A stretch of 64,000 nucleotides of DNA from Falsigemmobacter faecalis (GCF_003863335.1 NZ_RRAZ01000009.1:62001-126000), one strand, 5' to 3'. Shown: positions 1-13,430, counted from the stretch's first letter. Numbers and translations are program-made. The notes: a model not told the origin generated them from the letters alone.

Positions 1-1002
1 CGCGAAGTGAATCCGGCGGCGGAGCTTTTCATGAATATGTCGCTGCGCGCGCTGAAGGGTCAGCCGCTGCTGGATATTCTGTCGATTGATGCGCCGCTGG
101 ATGAAGGTCTGGCGCGGGTGCGCAAAAACCAGTCGGCGCTGTTCATCAACGATGTGGATGTGACCTCCGGCGACCGCCCTCCGGTGCAATGCACCCTGCA
201 TGTGGCCCCGGTCCAGGACGCGCCGGAGACGCTTTTGGTGATGATCTCACCGCGGGAACTGGCAGACCGCCTCGGGCGCGGCACCGGTTCACGCTCAGCA
301 GCGAAATCGGCGATCGGCATGGCGGAAATGCTGGCGCATGAGATCAAAAACCCCCTCGCAGGCATCTCCGGTGCGGCGCAGCTATTGTCGATGGGCCTTT
401 CGCCCGAGGATCAGGAGCTCACCGAACTGATCGTCGAGGAAACCCGCCGCATCGTCAAACTGCTGGAGCAGGTCGAGCAGTTCGGCAATACCCGCCCGCC
501 CGAGTTTACCCCGGTCAATCTGCATGATGTGCTGGACCGGGCGCGGCGCTCGGCCATGGTGGGCTATGCCTCGCATATGAAATTCGTTGAGTCTTTCGAC
601 CCCTCGCTGCCTGCGGCGCTTGTCGATCCCGACCAGCTTTTGCAGGTCTTTCTGAACCTTTTGAAAAACGCAACCGAAGCTGCCGGCCCCCGGGGCGGCA
701 CCATCCGGCTGCGCAGTTTTTACGATCATGGCCTGCGGCTGCGCCGTCCCGATGGCACCTCGCGCGCGCTGCCGCTGAACATCGAGGTGATCGATGACGG
801 CCCCGGCATCCCGCCGGATATGCTGGCCAATGTGTTTGAGCCCTTCATTTCAGGGCGTACCAACGGCACGGGGCTGGGCCTCGCGCTGGTGTCAAAAATT
901 ATCTCAGACCACGACGGCTGGATTGCGGTGGATTCGGTGCCTGGCCGCACCGCCTTTCGCATCTCGCTGCCGATGGTGCCCAAAGCTGAAAGGAAAAGCT
1001 GA
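1..1002 (+). CDS. ntrB: Nitrogen regulation sensor histidine kinase NtrB (5' partial)
   Basis: Cytoplasmic histidine kinase/phosphatase that sets the phosphorylation of NtrC according to nitrogen status, normally under control of PII protein. The frame is open from base 1, so the start and part of the N-terminal PAS domain lie outside the window; 333 residues are visible. The phospho-acceptor box HEIKNPLAG has its histidine at visible residue 113. It is followed by an N box (LLKNATEA) and by the ATP-binding G boxes DDGPGIPP and GTGLGLAL. There is no membrane segment, as expected for NtrB. The stop overlaps the ntrC start (TGATG), so the two are translationally coupled. In Rhodobacter capsulatus nifR3 precedes ntrB, but that position is off the window here. 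The identification is firm because ntrC follows directly. Confidence 0.95.
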   Translation, partial: REVNPAAELFMNMSLRALKGQPLLDILSIDAPLDEGLARVRKNQSALFINDVDVTSGDRPPVQCTLHVAPVQDAPETLLVMISPRELADRLGRGTGSRSAAKSAIGMAEMLAHEIKNPLAGISGAAQLLSMGLSPEDQELTELIVEETRRIVKLLEQVEQFGNTRPPEFTPVNLHDVLDRARRSAMVGYASHMKFVESFDPSLPAALVDPDQLLQVFLNLLKNATEAAGPRGGTIRLRSFYDHGLRLRRPDGTSRALPLNIEVIDDGPGIPPDMLANVFEPFISGRTNGTGLGLALVSKIISDHDGWIAVDSVPGRTAFRISLPMVPKAERKS

Positions 1003-2384
1003 TGGATGGCACGGTTCTGGTCGCCGATGACGACCGCACGATCCGCACGGTTCTGACCCAGGCGCTGACGCGCGCGGGCTGCAAGGTGCATGCCACATCC
1101 TCGCTGATGACGCTGCAGCGTTGGGTGGAAGAAGGCAAAGGCGATCTGGTGATCACCGATGTCATCATGCCCGACGGCAACGGCATTGAGCAGCTGCCCC
1201 GCATCTCGCAGCTGCGCCCCGAGCTGCCCGTCATTGTGATCTCGGCGCAAAACACCATCATGACCGCCATTCAGGCGACGGAAGCGGATGCCTGGGATTA
1301 CCTGCCCAAGCCCTTCGATCTGCCCGATCTGATGAAACGCGCTGCCAAAGCGCTGGAGACCCGCCGCAAGCCCGCCTCGCGGCCCCTTGTGACCTCAATC
1401 ACCCAGCCGCCGCGCGAAATGGTTGAAGATCTGCCGCTGGTGGGCCGCACCACCGCGATGCAAAGCCTTTATCGTCTGGTCGCGCGGGTGATGAACACCG
1501 ATCTGCCGGTTCTGATCACCGGCGAAAGCGGCACCGGAAAATCGCTGATTGCCAAAGCGATCCACGACTTTTCGGATCGCCGCGACCAGCCCTTCGTGGT
1601 GGCCCAGGCCGCAGAGCTGGCCACGCCCGCGGGGATTGCCGCGCTGAAGGCCCGCGCCCGTTCCGGCACCCTGGTGCTGGATGAGGTCGCCGATTATGAT
1701 GAGGACACTCAGGCCAGCCTCGTGCGGATGATCGACGGCTTTGGCGAGGGGGCGCCGCGGCTGATGGCCACGAGCCAGGTCGATCTGACCCGCCGCATTG
1801 AGGATGGTCAGTTCCGGCAGGCGCTTTACTACCGCCTGGGCGGTGTCACCATCCCGGTTCCGCCGCTGCGCGAGCGCGTGGAAGATATCCTGCTGCTGGC
1901 CGAGCATTTCCTCGCCCGCGCCAGCCGCGACGGAGCGCCTTCGCGCAATCTCTCGGGTGAGGCCAAAGAGCTGATGCGGGCCTATTCCTGGCCCGGCAAC
2001 GTCCGCCAGCTGGAAAACACCATCCGCAGGCTGTCCGTCACCGCCTCGGGCGATGACATCAGCCGCGCGGATGTGGAGCTGGTCCTTGGCAACCAGCCCG
2101 CGGCTGAACCCGCCCGCGGCGGCCCGGAGGGCGAAAAGCTCTCGGCCTCGGTGGCGCGGCATCTGCAGCGCTACTTTGATCTGCATGGCGGCGCGCTGCC
2201 CCCGCCGGGTGTTTATCAGCGGATCCTGCGTGAGATTGAGGCCCCGCTTCTCGAAATTGCGCTGGATGCGACCGGCGGCAATCAGGCCCGCTGCGCCGAT
2301 CTGCTGGGGATCAACCGCAATACCCTGCGCAAGAAGATCACGGATCTTGATATCCGCGTGACACGCCGGCGGAAGTTGATGTAA
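1002..2384 (+). CDS. ntrC: Nitrogen regulation response regulator NtrC, GAFTGA-less type
   Basis: DNA-binding response regulator of 460 residues, partner of NtrB. An N-terminal receiver carries the acidic pocket DDD at residues 9-11 and the phosphorylation site D53. An AAA+ domain follows with Walker A GESGTGKS from about residue 174 and a Walker-B-like LVLDEVAD. A Fis-type helix-turn-helix lies near the C-terminus ([16 protein letters not shown]). The segment between Walker A and Walker B, where sigma-54 activators carry GAFTGA, is short and has no such motif. R. capsulatus NtrC is known to lack it and to activate sigma-70 RNA polymerase, so I infer the same here. The ATG overlaps the ntrB stop. 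The gene is in line with ntrY, 133 bases downstream of its stop. Confidence 0.95.
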   Translation: MDGTVLVADDDRTIRTVLTQALTRAGCKVHATSSLMTLQRWVEEGKGDLVITDVIMPDGNGIEQLPRISQLRPELPVIVISAQNTIMTAIQATEADAWDYLPKPFDLPDLMKRAAKALETRRKPASRPLVTSITQPPREMVEDLPLVGRTTAMQSLYRLVARVMNTDLPVLITGESGTGKSLIAKAIHDFSDRRDQPFVVAQAAELATPAGIAALKARARSGTLVLDEVADYDEDTQASLVRMIDGFGEGAPRLMATSQVDLTRRIEDGQFRQALYYRLGGVTIPVPPLRERVEDILLLAEHFLARASRDGAPSRNLSGEAKELMRAYSWPGNVRQLENTIRRLSVTASGDDISRADVELVLGNQPAAEPARGGPEGEKLSASVARHLQRYFDLHGGALPPPGVYQRILREIEAPLLEIALDATGGNQARCADLLGINRNTLRKKITDLDIRVTRRRKLM

Positions 2385-2517
2385 AACAGCAACAGGGGCG
2401 TTGCGAAGCGGTCTATCCCACCGCATCGCCCCGAAGATGTTGAGGTTTGCGCATTAGCGCCCCCCGGATATGCCAGGCTCCTGCCGGCTGTCTGTGGCCG
2501 GGAGGAGAGGGGCACAG

Positions 2518-4767
2518 GTGCAGGTGACGGCACTGCCAGGATTCTGGGACCGTGTTTACGGCCTTTTGCGGGCGCGCTCGGTGCGCACCACCTTCCAGCT
2601 TGGGCTGGTCGTGCTGGGGCCATTGCTGGCCGTTTTGACCTTCCTTGTCCTCGGCCCCTTTGGCGAGCGTTCGATTTCGCGCTGGCTCAGGGCGGTTCTG
2701 CTGGCGGATATGGTCTATATCCTGCTGCTGGCGGCGCTGGTTCTGAACACCGTTCTGCGGGTTCTGGCGGGGCGGCGCGCGCAGCAGTCAGGCTCTCGGC
2801 TGCACCTGCGGCTGTCCGGGATCTTTGCCTTTGTGGCGCTGGTCCCGACCATTCTCATCGCGATTTTTGCGGTTCTGACCATCAATATCGGCCTTGAGGG
2901 CTGGTTTTCCGACCGCGTCCGCTCGGTGATCGGGGCCTCGCGCTCGGCGGCGGAGGCCTATGAGACCGAGCAGCGCCGCGCGCTTGTCGATGACACCACC
3001 TCGCTGACCTCGCGGCTCGGGCATGCGCGTCAGACCGGGATCGTCAATAATGACGGCGATATCCGCCTCTTTCTGACCCAGGAACAGGCGCAACTGCAGC
3101 GCGGTCTGCGCGAGGCCTTTGTGATCGACGGCACCGGAGAGATCCGGGCCCGCGGCGAGCGCTCTTATCTTTTTGACTTTGAAAAGCCCAGCCCGGCGGA
3201 GCTGTCGCGCGCCATCAGCGGCGAGACGGTGCTGATCCAGGATTGGCCGAACAACGAATTTCGCGTGCTGATGCTGCTGCCTGATGTGCTTGACCGGCTG
3301 ATCTATGTCAGCCGCACGGTGGATGGCACGCTGCTGCGGCTTTTGGATGACACCCAGGAAAGCGTGCGGCTTTACAACCAGCTGGAGGCTGAGCGCGGGC
3401 GGCAGCTCTTTCAGTTCGGCCTGCTTTATATCGGTTTTGCGCTGATCCTGATCCTTGCGGCCGTCTGGATGGGCCTTTGGATCGCCGAGCGTCTGGCCCG
3501 CCCGGTGGGCGCGCTTGCGGGGGCAGTCTCCCGCGTGGGTAAGGGCGATTTTGACGTCCGCGTCACGCCCACCCATTCCGGCGATGAGATCGCGCTGCTG
3601 GGGCACAGCTTCAACCGCATGGCCCGGCAGCTCAAACACCAGCATGAGGCGCTGAACCGCAACCATGCGGTGACCGAAGCCCAGCGGCGGCTTTTTGACT
3701 CGGTGCTGGCCTCGGTGACTGCGGGGGTGATCGGGCTGGATGCGGAGGGCCAGGTGGTCTTTTTGAACCGCTCCGCCCGCAGGCTGCTGGAGCTGCAGCA
3801 GGAAGATCAGGGCGGGCCGATGGCGCTGCTGGTGCCGGAATTCGCAGCACTTTATCAACATGCGCGCGAGAATGAGACCACCGCCCAGGAAGAGATCCGT
3901 CTGACCCGGAAGAACCGGATGGAAAGCCTGCTGGTGCGGATCGCGCCGCGCTTTTCGGATGAGAATATCGCCGAAGGCTATGTCGTGGCCTTTGACGATG
4001 TGACCGAGCTGGTCACCGCGCAGCGCATGGCGGCCTGGGGCGATGTGGCCCGCCGCATTGCCCATGAGATCAAAAACCCCCTCACCCCGATCCAGCTTTC
4101 GGCCGAACGCATCCGCCGCCGCTTTGGCCCCAAGCTTGATGAAGAGAGCTATGAGGCGCTGGAGAACCTGGTCGATGTGATCGTGCGCCAGACCGGCGAT
4201 CTGCGCCGCATCGTCGATGAATTCTCCAAATTCGCCCGCATGCCGGTCCCCGAGACCCGCGAAGAGGATCTGGTGAAACTGGTGCGCGATGCCGTGCTTT
4301 TGCAGGACGCCGGCCAGCCAGACGTGCATTTTGAGACCCGCCTGCCCGAGGGGCCGCTGACCCTGCCCCTCGACAGCACGATGATTGGTCAGGCGCTGAC
4401 CAATCTTTTGAAAAACGCCGGCGAAGCGATTGCGGCCTTCCGTGAGAAAGACGCGCCACCCTCGCATACCCCGCTTATTTTGATTGAACTTGAGACGGAG
4501 GGCCCTTCAGCGGTTCTGCGCATTTCTGACAATGGCAGCGGCCTTCCGGAAGACCGCTCCAGCCTTTTTGAGCCCTATGTTACCACCCGCGCGAAGGGCA
4601 CCGGCCTTGGCCTGCCGATCGTGCGCAAAATCATTGAAGAACACGGCGGCACGCTGGCGCTGGAAGATGCCCCCCCCATCGGGGGCACCGACCGGCCCGG
4701 GGCCATGGCGGTGATCCGCCTGCCGCTCGCGGTGGCCGCGCCCCGGCGCAGCCGCCACACACAATAA
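2518..4767 (+). CDS. ntrY: Nitrogen/redox sensor histidine kinase NtrY
   Basis: Membrane histidine kinase, partner of NtrX; the pair is tied to nitrogen, redox and envelope control in alphaproteobacteria. I start it at GTG 2518 because the strong SD GGAGGAGAGG (2501-2510) lies seven bases upstream. The frame is open back to an ATG at 2470, which would add 16 residues but has no clear SD. From 2518 the protein has 749 residues. Hydrophobic helices lie near residues 26-48, 58-80, 97-125 and 298-325, with a large periplasmic loop between the last two. HAMP and PAS regions follow, then the kinase core with HEIKNPLTP (His at about 516) and the G box GTGLGLPI. It is separated from ntrX by 12 bases. 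Confidence 0.94.
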   Translation: MQVTALPGFWDRVYGLLRARSVRTTFQLGLVVLGPLLAVLTFLVLGPFGERSISRWLRAVLLADMVYILLLAALVLNTVLRVLAGRRAQQSGSRLHLRLSGIFAFVALVPTILIAIFAVLTINIGLEGWFSDRVRSVIGASRSAAEAYETEQRRALVDDTTSLTSRLGHARQTGIVNNDGDIRLFLTQEQAQLQRGLREAFVIDGTGEIRARGERSYLFDFEKPSPAELSRAISGETVLIQDWPNNEFRVLMLLPDVLDRLIYVSRTVDGTLLRLLDDTQESVRLYNQLEAERGRQLFQFGLLYIGFALILILAAVWMGLWIAERLARPVGALAGAVSRVGKGDFDVRVTPTHSGDEIALLGHSFNRMARQLKHQHEALNRNHAVTEAQRRLFDSVLASVTAGVIGLDAEGQVVFLNRSARRLLELQQEDQGGPMALLVPEFAALYQHARENETTAQEEIRLTRKNRMESLLVRIAPRFSDENIAEGYVVAFDDVTELVTAQRMAAWGDVARRIAHEIKNPLTPIQLSAERIRRRFGPKLDEESYEALENLVDVIVRQTGDLRRIVDEFSKFARMPVPETREEDLVKLVRDAVLLQDAGQPDVHFETRLPEGPLTLPLDSTMIGQALTNLLKNAGEAIAAFREKDAPPSHTPLILIELETEGPSAVLRISDNGSGLPEDRSSLFEPYVTTRAKGTGLGLPIVRKIIEEHGGTLALEDAPPIGGTDRPGAMAVIRLPLAVAAPRRSRHTQ

Positions 4768-4779
4768 GGGAGACCCGTG

Positions 4780-6162
4780 ATGGCCGATATTCTGATCGTT
4801 GATGATGAGCGCGATATCCGCGAGCTGATTTCCGATATTCTGAAGGACGAAGGCTATCAGACCCGTCTTGCTGCCAATTCCGATGACTGCCTTGAGGCGA
4901 TCAACACCGCCCCTCCGGCGCTGATGATCCTCGATATCTGGCTCAAAGACAGCCGGATGGACGGGATTGATATCCTCAAGACCGTGCGGCGCGACAATCC
5001 CGGCGTGCCGGTGGTCATCATCTCGGGCCATGGCAATATTGAGCTGGCGGTGGCGGCGATCAAACAGGGCGCTTATGATTTCATCGAAAAGCCCTTCAAT
5101 ATCGACCAGCTTCTGGTGGTGGTGGCCCGCGCCATGGAAACCAGCCGCCTGCGCCGCGAGAATGTTGAGCTGAAGCGCAAGGATGTGACCGCCGCCGATC
5201 TCGTCGGCCAGTCCGCCGCCTTCCGCGGCTTGAAAAGCCAGCTTGATAAGGTCACCAAATCCAATGGCCGCGTGATGCTGACCGGGCCTTCGGGGGCGGG
5301 AAAAGAGGTGGCCGCGCGGTATATCCACTCCAATTCCGCCCGCGCCGCCGGCCCCTTCGTCTCGGTCTCGGCCGCGATGATAGAGCCTGAACGGATGGAA
5401 GAGGTGCTCTTTGGCCGCGAAACCCCCGGTCGCGGGGTTGAAAAGGGGCTGCTGGACCTCGCGCATGGCGGGGTGGTCTATCTCGATGAGGTGGCGGATA
5501 TGCCGCCCGGCACCCAAAGCAAGATCCTGCGGGTGCTGGTGGATCAGACCTTCACCCGGGTCGGCTCTGCGGACCGCGTGCGGGTCGATCTGCGGGTGAT
5601 CTCATCGACCTCGCGCGATCTGCGCCAGGAAATCGCCGCAGGCCGCTTCCGCCAGGAGCTTTATGACCGCCTGAACGTGGTCCCGGTCCATGTGCCGGGC
5701 CTGAGCGAGCGGCGCGAGGATATCCCCCTGCTGGCGCATCATTTTATCGAGACGCTGCACCGCACCCAGGGCCTGCCGCTGCGGGATCTTTCGCCCGAGG
5801 CAGAGGCACTTTTGCAGACCATGCCCTGGCCGGGCAATGTGCGGCAGCTGCGCAATCTGGTGGAGCGCGTGCTGATCCTTGGTGAGAGCAGCGATCCGAT
5901 CACCCCGCGCGAATTGCAGGGCGAGAGCGAAGCAGGCACCGAAGAGGGCCGCCTGAGCCTTGGCGGTCAGATCGCCACTTTGCCGCTGCGCGAGGCGCGG
6001 GAGGTCTTTGAGCGCGAATATCTTCTGACGCAGATTCAGCGCTTCGGCGGCAATATCTCGCGCACCGCCAGCTTCGTCGGCATGGAGCGCTCCGCCCTGC
6101 ACCGCAAGCTGAAATCGCTGGGTGTGGTCACCGGCAAGGGCGGCAAAGACGACGAAGAATAA
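4780..6162 (+). CDS. ntrX: Response regulator NtrX, GAFTGA-less type
   Basis: Response regulator of 460 residues, cognate to NtrY. The SD AGGGAGA (4767-4773) fits ATG 4780 better than the GTG one codon upstream. A receiver domain has DDE near residues 9-11 and phospho-acceptor D52. The AAA+ domain has Walker A GPSGAGKE from about residue 169 and Walker-B-like VYLDEVAD. The Fis-type HTH is at the C-terminus (SRTASFVGMERSALHRKL). The GAFTGA loop is replaced by LFGRETPGRG, so classical sigma-54 contact is not expected; NtrX proteins of Brucella and Rhodobacter are known to lack a canonical motif. It is the last gene of the block and converges with recG. Confidence 0.94.
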   Translation: MADILIVDDERDIRELISDILKDEGYQTRLAANSDDCLEAINTAPPALMILDIWLKDSRMDGIDILKTVRRDNPGVPVVIISGHGNIELAVAAIKQGAYDFIEKPFNIDQLLVVVARAMETSRLRRENVELKRKDVTAADLVGQSAAFRGLKSQLDKVTKSNGRVMLTGPSGAGKEVAARYIHSNSARAAGPFVSVSAAMIEPERMEEVLFGRETPGRGVEKGLLDLAHGGVVYLDEVADMPPGTQSKILRVLVDQTFTRVGSADRVRVDLRVISSTSRDLRQEIAAGRFRQELYDRLNVVPVHVPGLSERREDIPLLAHHFIETLHRTQGLPLRDLSPEAEALLQTMPWPGNVRQLRNLVERVLILGESSDPITPRELQGESEAGTEEGRLSLGGQIATLPLREAREVFEREYLLTQIQRFGGNISRTASFVGMERSALHRKLKSLGVVTGKGGKDDEE

Positions 6163-6222
6163 GGGGGTAACTCCCGCCCCTTCCCGGGGGGGGCGCCGGC
6201 GGCCCGTCAGAGCCGCCTCCTC

Positions 6223-10574
<4,352 letters not shown>

Positions 10575-10763
10575 TTAGGCGCGCAGCACCAGAAAGAAAA
10601 GCGCCGCGCAGAGGGGCCAGCGCCCCGGCTCCGGCCCCCGTCCCCTCCCGGACCGCGAGGCCCCTGCCGCCGCGCGAAAAGCCTGCGGCCTTTTGTCATG
10701 GCCCGGGCAACTCTGATGGGCTAAGGCTGCATAAAATTTACGCAAATGCAGGGAGTGAGGCGC

Positions 10764-11513
10764 ATGGAGGAGTGGCTGGTTCTGATCGGTGCGGGCTTTG
10801 CCGCCGGGGTGCTGAACGCGGTGGCGGGCGGCGGGACCTTTCTGAGCTTTCCGGCCCTCGTCTGGGCGGGTGTGCCGCCGATCACCGCCAATGCCACCGC
10901 GACGCTGGCGGCCCTGCCGGGCTATCTGAGCAGCTCCTGGGGGTTTCGCGATGATCTGCAGGCGGGCGGGCGGCTGTCGCTGCGCGATCTGCTGATCGTC
11001 TCTGTGATCGGCGGGGTGATCGGGGCGCTGTTGCTGGTGGTTACGCCGGCTTCGGTCTTTCTGGGGATTGTGCCCTGGCTTTTGCTGGCGGCGACGCTGC
11101 TGTTTGCCTTTGGTCCTGCGATGATGGCGGCGCTGCGCCGCCGCGGTGTGGCGGCGGCGGGCTGGCTGACCTCTGCGCTGGTGCTGCTGGCGGTCTCGAT
11201 CTACGGCGGCTATTTCAACGGCGGTCTGGGGATTGTGCTGCTGGCGGCCTTTACGCTGCTGGGCTTCAGCAATCTGCACGCGATGAACGGCTTGAAGAGC
11301 ATTGTTTCCTCGGTGCTTTCTGTCGTCTCTACGGCCACTTTCATCGCCGCAGGGATCATCGACTGGCACTATGCCCTGCCCCTCGCGCTGGCTTCGGCGG
11401 CGGGTGGCTATATCGGCGCAAGGCTGAGCCGGCGGATCACCAATACCACGCTTCTGCGCTGGTTCGTGACCGCTGTGGGCGCGGTGATGAGCCTCGTGTT
11501 CTTCCTGAAGTAG
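10764..11513 (+). CDS. TSUP (TauE/SafE) family membrane permease
   Basis: Integral membrane protein of 249 residues, very hydrophobic, with about seven or eight predicted helices. The N-terminal half holds GVLNAVAGGG, and the second half YGGYFNGGLGIVLL and GGYIGARLSRR, the paired signatures of the sulfite exporter TauE/SafE group. Members move sulfonates, sulfite or other organic anions across the inner membrane; substrate cannot be read from sequence. The start at ATG 10764 is preceded by AGGGAG at 10749-10754. An earlier in-frame ATG at 10746 would overlap that SD. It is monocistronic, divergent from ligA, with 219 bases between them. Confidence 0.85.
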   Translation: MEEWLVLIGAGFAAGVLNAVAGGGTFLSFPALVWAGVPPITANATATLAALPGYLSSSWGFRDDLQAGGRLSLRDLLIVSVIGGVIGALLLVVTPASVFLGIVPWLLLAATLLFAFGPAMMAALRRRGVAAAGWLTSALVLLAVSIYGGYFNGGLGIVLLAAFTLLGFSNLHAMNGLKSIVSSVLSVVSTATFIAAGIIDWHYALPLALASAAGGYIGARLSRRITNTTLLRWFVTAVGAVMSLVFFLK

Positions 11514-11656
11514 CCAGAGGATGGGGCGAAACACGTCCTGAGTTATGACATTTACGCACAACCTATGTGCATATTGCATAGCTTGACCCCATGCAGCCCA
11601 CCCTGTCTGCTGGGCCCGCGCCGCTTTGAGGCGCGGATCCTCATGTGGAGACTGGA

Positions 11657-11803
11657 ATGAAACGGATATCCCTTCTGGCCGTCATGGCAGGTGCTCTGAC
11701 CCTCGCGGCCTGTGCGCCGCAGCCGGCCCCGGCGCCGGTCGAATATGTCCAGGAGGCTCCGGCCCTCTCGGTGCCGCCGGTTCATACCGGAAAGTATAAA
11801 TAA
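11657..11803 (+). CDS. Small lipoprotein, 48 residues
   Basis: Short gene supported by three features: GGAG six bases upstream of ATG 11657, a classic lipoprotein signal (MKR, a hydrophobic stretch, lipobox LAAC with Cys at residue 19), and a terminator hairpin eight bases after its TAA. The mature part is about 30 residues, proline-rich (APQPAPAPVEY) and ends HTGKYK. After processing it should be a lipid-anchored peptide in the cell envelope. No function is known to me, though a short Pro-rich tail is common among small alphaproteobacterial lipoproteins. It stands alone, with no operon partner. Confidence 0.7.
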   Translation: MKRISLLAVMAGALTLAACAPQPAPAPVEYVQEAPALSVPPVHTGKYK

Positions 11804-11810
11804 GTCGGCA

Positions 11811-11842
11811 AAGGCCCTGCAATTTTGCTGCGGGGCCTTTTT
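11811..11842 (+). terminator. Intrinsic terminator after the small lipoprotein gene
   Basis: Arms AAGGCCC and GGGCCTT flank an AT-rich loop and run into TTTTT. It lies eight bases past the lipoprotein stop. Confidence 0.8.
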
Positions 11843-12442
11843 GTCAGTGAAAATCGCGGCGCGGGAACTTCTTTTCCGCCCACCCCCTCGGATGGCGGCG
11901 CCCGGGTGCGCCGGATCGGGCGCTTTGCGAAGCTGACCCGGCGGCCCCGAGGGCCCGGCATCTCCGGAATATCCTGCACCTGCTCTTTCAGCCGATGCTG
12001 CACCGCGCCATCGGCTGCAGACGGCCCCGCCGTCACCGCCTGGCACAAGGCCTGACAGACTTTTCCAATGATCATCCCGGTCGCATCTTCAGGCGTCCGA
12101 AAGATCAGAAATCTGTGCGGGATCGGCGCAAAGGGGCCGGCAGACAGGCGCTGCACAGGTCGCATCCGGATCCGCTTCTCCTGCAGGCCCGGGCTTTGCG
12201 CGCGCTGAATGCAGGTCGGAACAAAGTCTGAGCCTGACGGCTCTCTCAGGCCGCAAAGCTAGAACGCAGGGGCCTTCACCGCCCGAAACCCCGCCGGGCC
12301 TGTGGCGTTTTCGCGACACTTCTTTGCGCCGAACAGTTCTGCAGCAGAGGAGCGATCGTGCAGACTTGAAGAAAATTCATATCCTTCTTAGATGCCCCGC
12401 AGTGCCCGGGTCTTTCGGGTGTTTTGCAGAGATGAACGCATC
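11843..12442. other. 600-base stretch without a convincing gene
   Basis: Several open frames cross this stretch but none has both a good ribosome site and a family-like sequence. The least poor is on the minus strand from ATG 12165, whose first 80 codons are GC-rich at the third base. However, it reads through the terminator at 11811-11842 and into the lipoprotein gene, so its end cannot be genuine. It may be a decayed gene. No tRNA-like fold or mobile-element end was seen. Confidence 0.4.
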
Positions 12443-12574
12443 ATGAGCAGCAATCAGAGCCAATCGGGCAGCCGCCAGCCGACCGCCCCCGCCCCGCAGC
12501 AACAGGGCGCGCAGACCGGCTCCGGCCAGCAGCAGCAGGGAAGCACCCGCTTCACCGACTGGGCCTCAATCTGA
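12443..12574 (+). CDS. Hypothetical 43-residue Gln/Ser-rich protein
   Basis: Short open frame from ATG 12443. Composition is low complexity: SSNQSQSGSRQ, then Pro/Ala and glutamine runs (QQQG, GQQQQG), ending TRFTDWASI. No signal peptide, membrane helix or cysteine is present. The ribosome site is weak (GAGATGAA, ten bases upstream). The frame can be extended 17 codons to 12392, but the extension is Arg/Phe-rich and unlike the rest. Function unknown. It precedes the tfoX-like gene by 89 bases on the same strand. It could be a real small intrinsically disordered protein or chance. Confidence 0.4.
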   Translation: MSSNQSQSGSRQPTAPAPQQQGAQTGSGQQQQGSTRFTDWASI

Positions 12575-12663
12575 ACCACTGACGCGCGCCGCTTTCGGCG
12601 CGCTTCGCATTTCAGGATGCTGCCCCCTTGCAGAGCGCCGCGCTCAGCGGCAATTATTCAGCC

Positions 12664-13002
12664 ATGAGCGGCACAGCGATTTCTTCGATCAAAAACCTTG
12701 GGCCGGCGTCACAGGCGGCCTTTCTGCGCGCGGGTGTTCAGGACGCCGAAAGCCTGCGGGCCATCGGCGCGGATGAGGGCTACCGGCGGCTTTTGCAATC
12801 CGGGCAGCGGCCGCATTTCATCAGCTATTACGTGCTGCATATGGCGCTGCAGGGCCGCCCCTGGAACGACTGCCGGGGCGCGGAAAAAGAGGCCCTGCGC
12901 AAGGCCTTTGACGCTCTCGTTGCCACCACCCGAAATCCCGGTGCAGAGGGCCTGCCCCGCGCACTGGCCATGGCGCTGGATTTCTACGGCGTGCGGGCCT
13001 GA
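12664..13002 (+). CDS. TfoX C-terminal domain-containing protein
   Basis: Protein of 112 residues. The segment SSIKNLGPASQAAFLRAG at residues 6-23, followed by AESLRAIGADEGYRRLL and ALQGRPWNDC, matches the C-terminal domain of TfoX/Sxy, a helix-hairpin-helix-like fold. In gammaproteobacteria TfoX drives competence genes; the stand-alone C-terminal domain has no assigned role, so no link to competence is claimed. I start at ATG 12664 because the domain begins a few residues later. A TTG at 12628 with CAGGA upstream would add 12 residues and is a real alternative. Confidence 0.75.
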   Translation: MSGTAISSIKNLGPASQAAFLRAGVQDAESLRAIGADEGYRRLLQSGQRPHFISYYVLHMALQGRPWNDCRGAEKEALRKAFDALVATTRNPGAEGLPRALAMALDFYGVRA

Positions 13003-13363
13003 GCGGCCACCCGGGTGGGTTCAACATATCCTTTCCGCCTGGCGGCGAAGAGATATTCCAAGCCGACATCTGCGCTTTACAGGCTTTGACCCACCGCTGC
13101 AGAGAGCCATTGGTCTTTGCAATGATCAGAAGCGACTTTCCGATATACACGGTCATCCGTGCAGGCAGATCTGCGCCGATCATCACAAGGCCGGGCAGGA
13201 GCATGTGCCAGCCATGCTCCCCCGGGCCGGGGATGAACATTCCTGGGCCGGGCACAAACAGCACCAGACCCGGAATGATGCCCAACAGCGCAAAAATCTC
13301 CACGAAGCTGAAAACGCCCCGCGCCACCTCCATATTCAGCACAAAACCCCCCGGAATGACCAC
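12989..13363 (-). pseudogene. Possible decayed membrane-protein gene or small hydrophobic ORF
   Basis: Minus-strand frame opening at GTG 13363, with AGGA eight bases upstream. Its first 75 codons use GC-rich third bases like neighbouring genes and encode two hydrophobic stretches (FSFVEIFALLGIIPGLVLF and HMLLPGLVMIGADL) separated by a doubled Pro-Gly motif (VPGPGMFIPGPGE). After about residue 110 the frame runs antisense through the tfoX-like gene to a stop at 12821, so the C-terminal part is unlikely to be genuine; the end given is where the plausible segment fades. No family recognised. It lies downstream of ndk, beyond the ndk terminator. It may be a truncated remnant, a small membrane protein, or chance. 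Confidence 0.3.
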
Positions 13364-13430
13364 ATGACCATCCTGGACCGCGCGTCTCTAAAATACAGTT
13401 ACCCCCCCTGGCCTCCTCCGAGACCAAAGA

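Noticed and set aside
2788-4467. 559-codon minus-strand frame over ntrY
   Set aside because: Antisense shadow of ntrY; the ntrY kinase motifs are unambiguous.
11782-12165. 127-codon minus-strand frame
   Set aside because: Begins with fair codon use but reads through the lipoprotein terminator and into its gene; at best a decayed gene, described with the interval.
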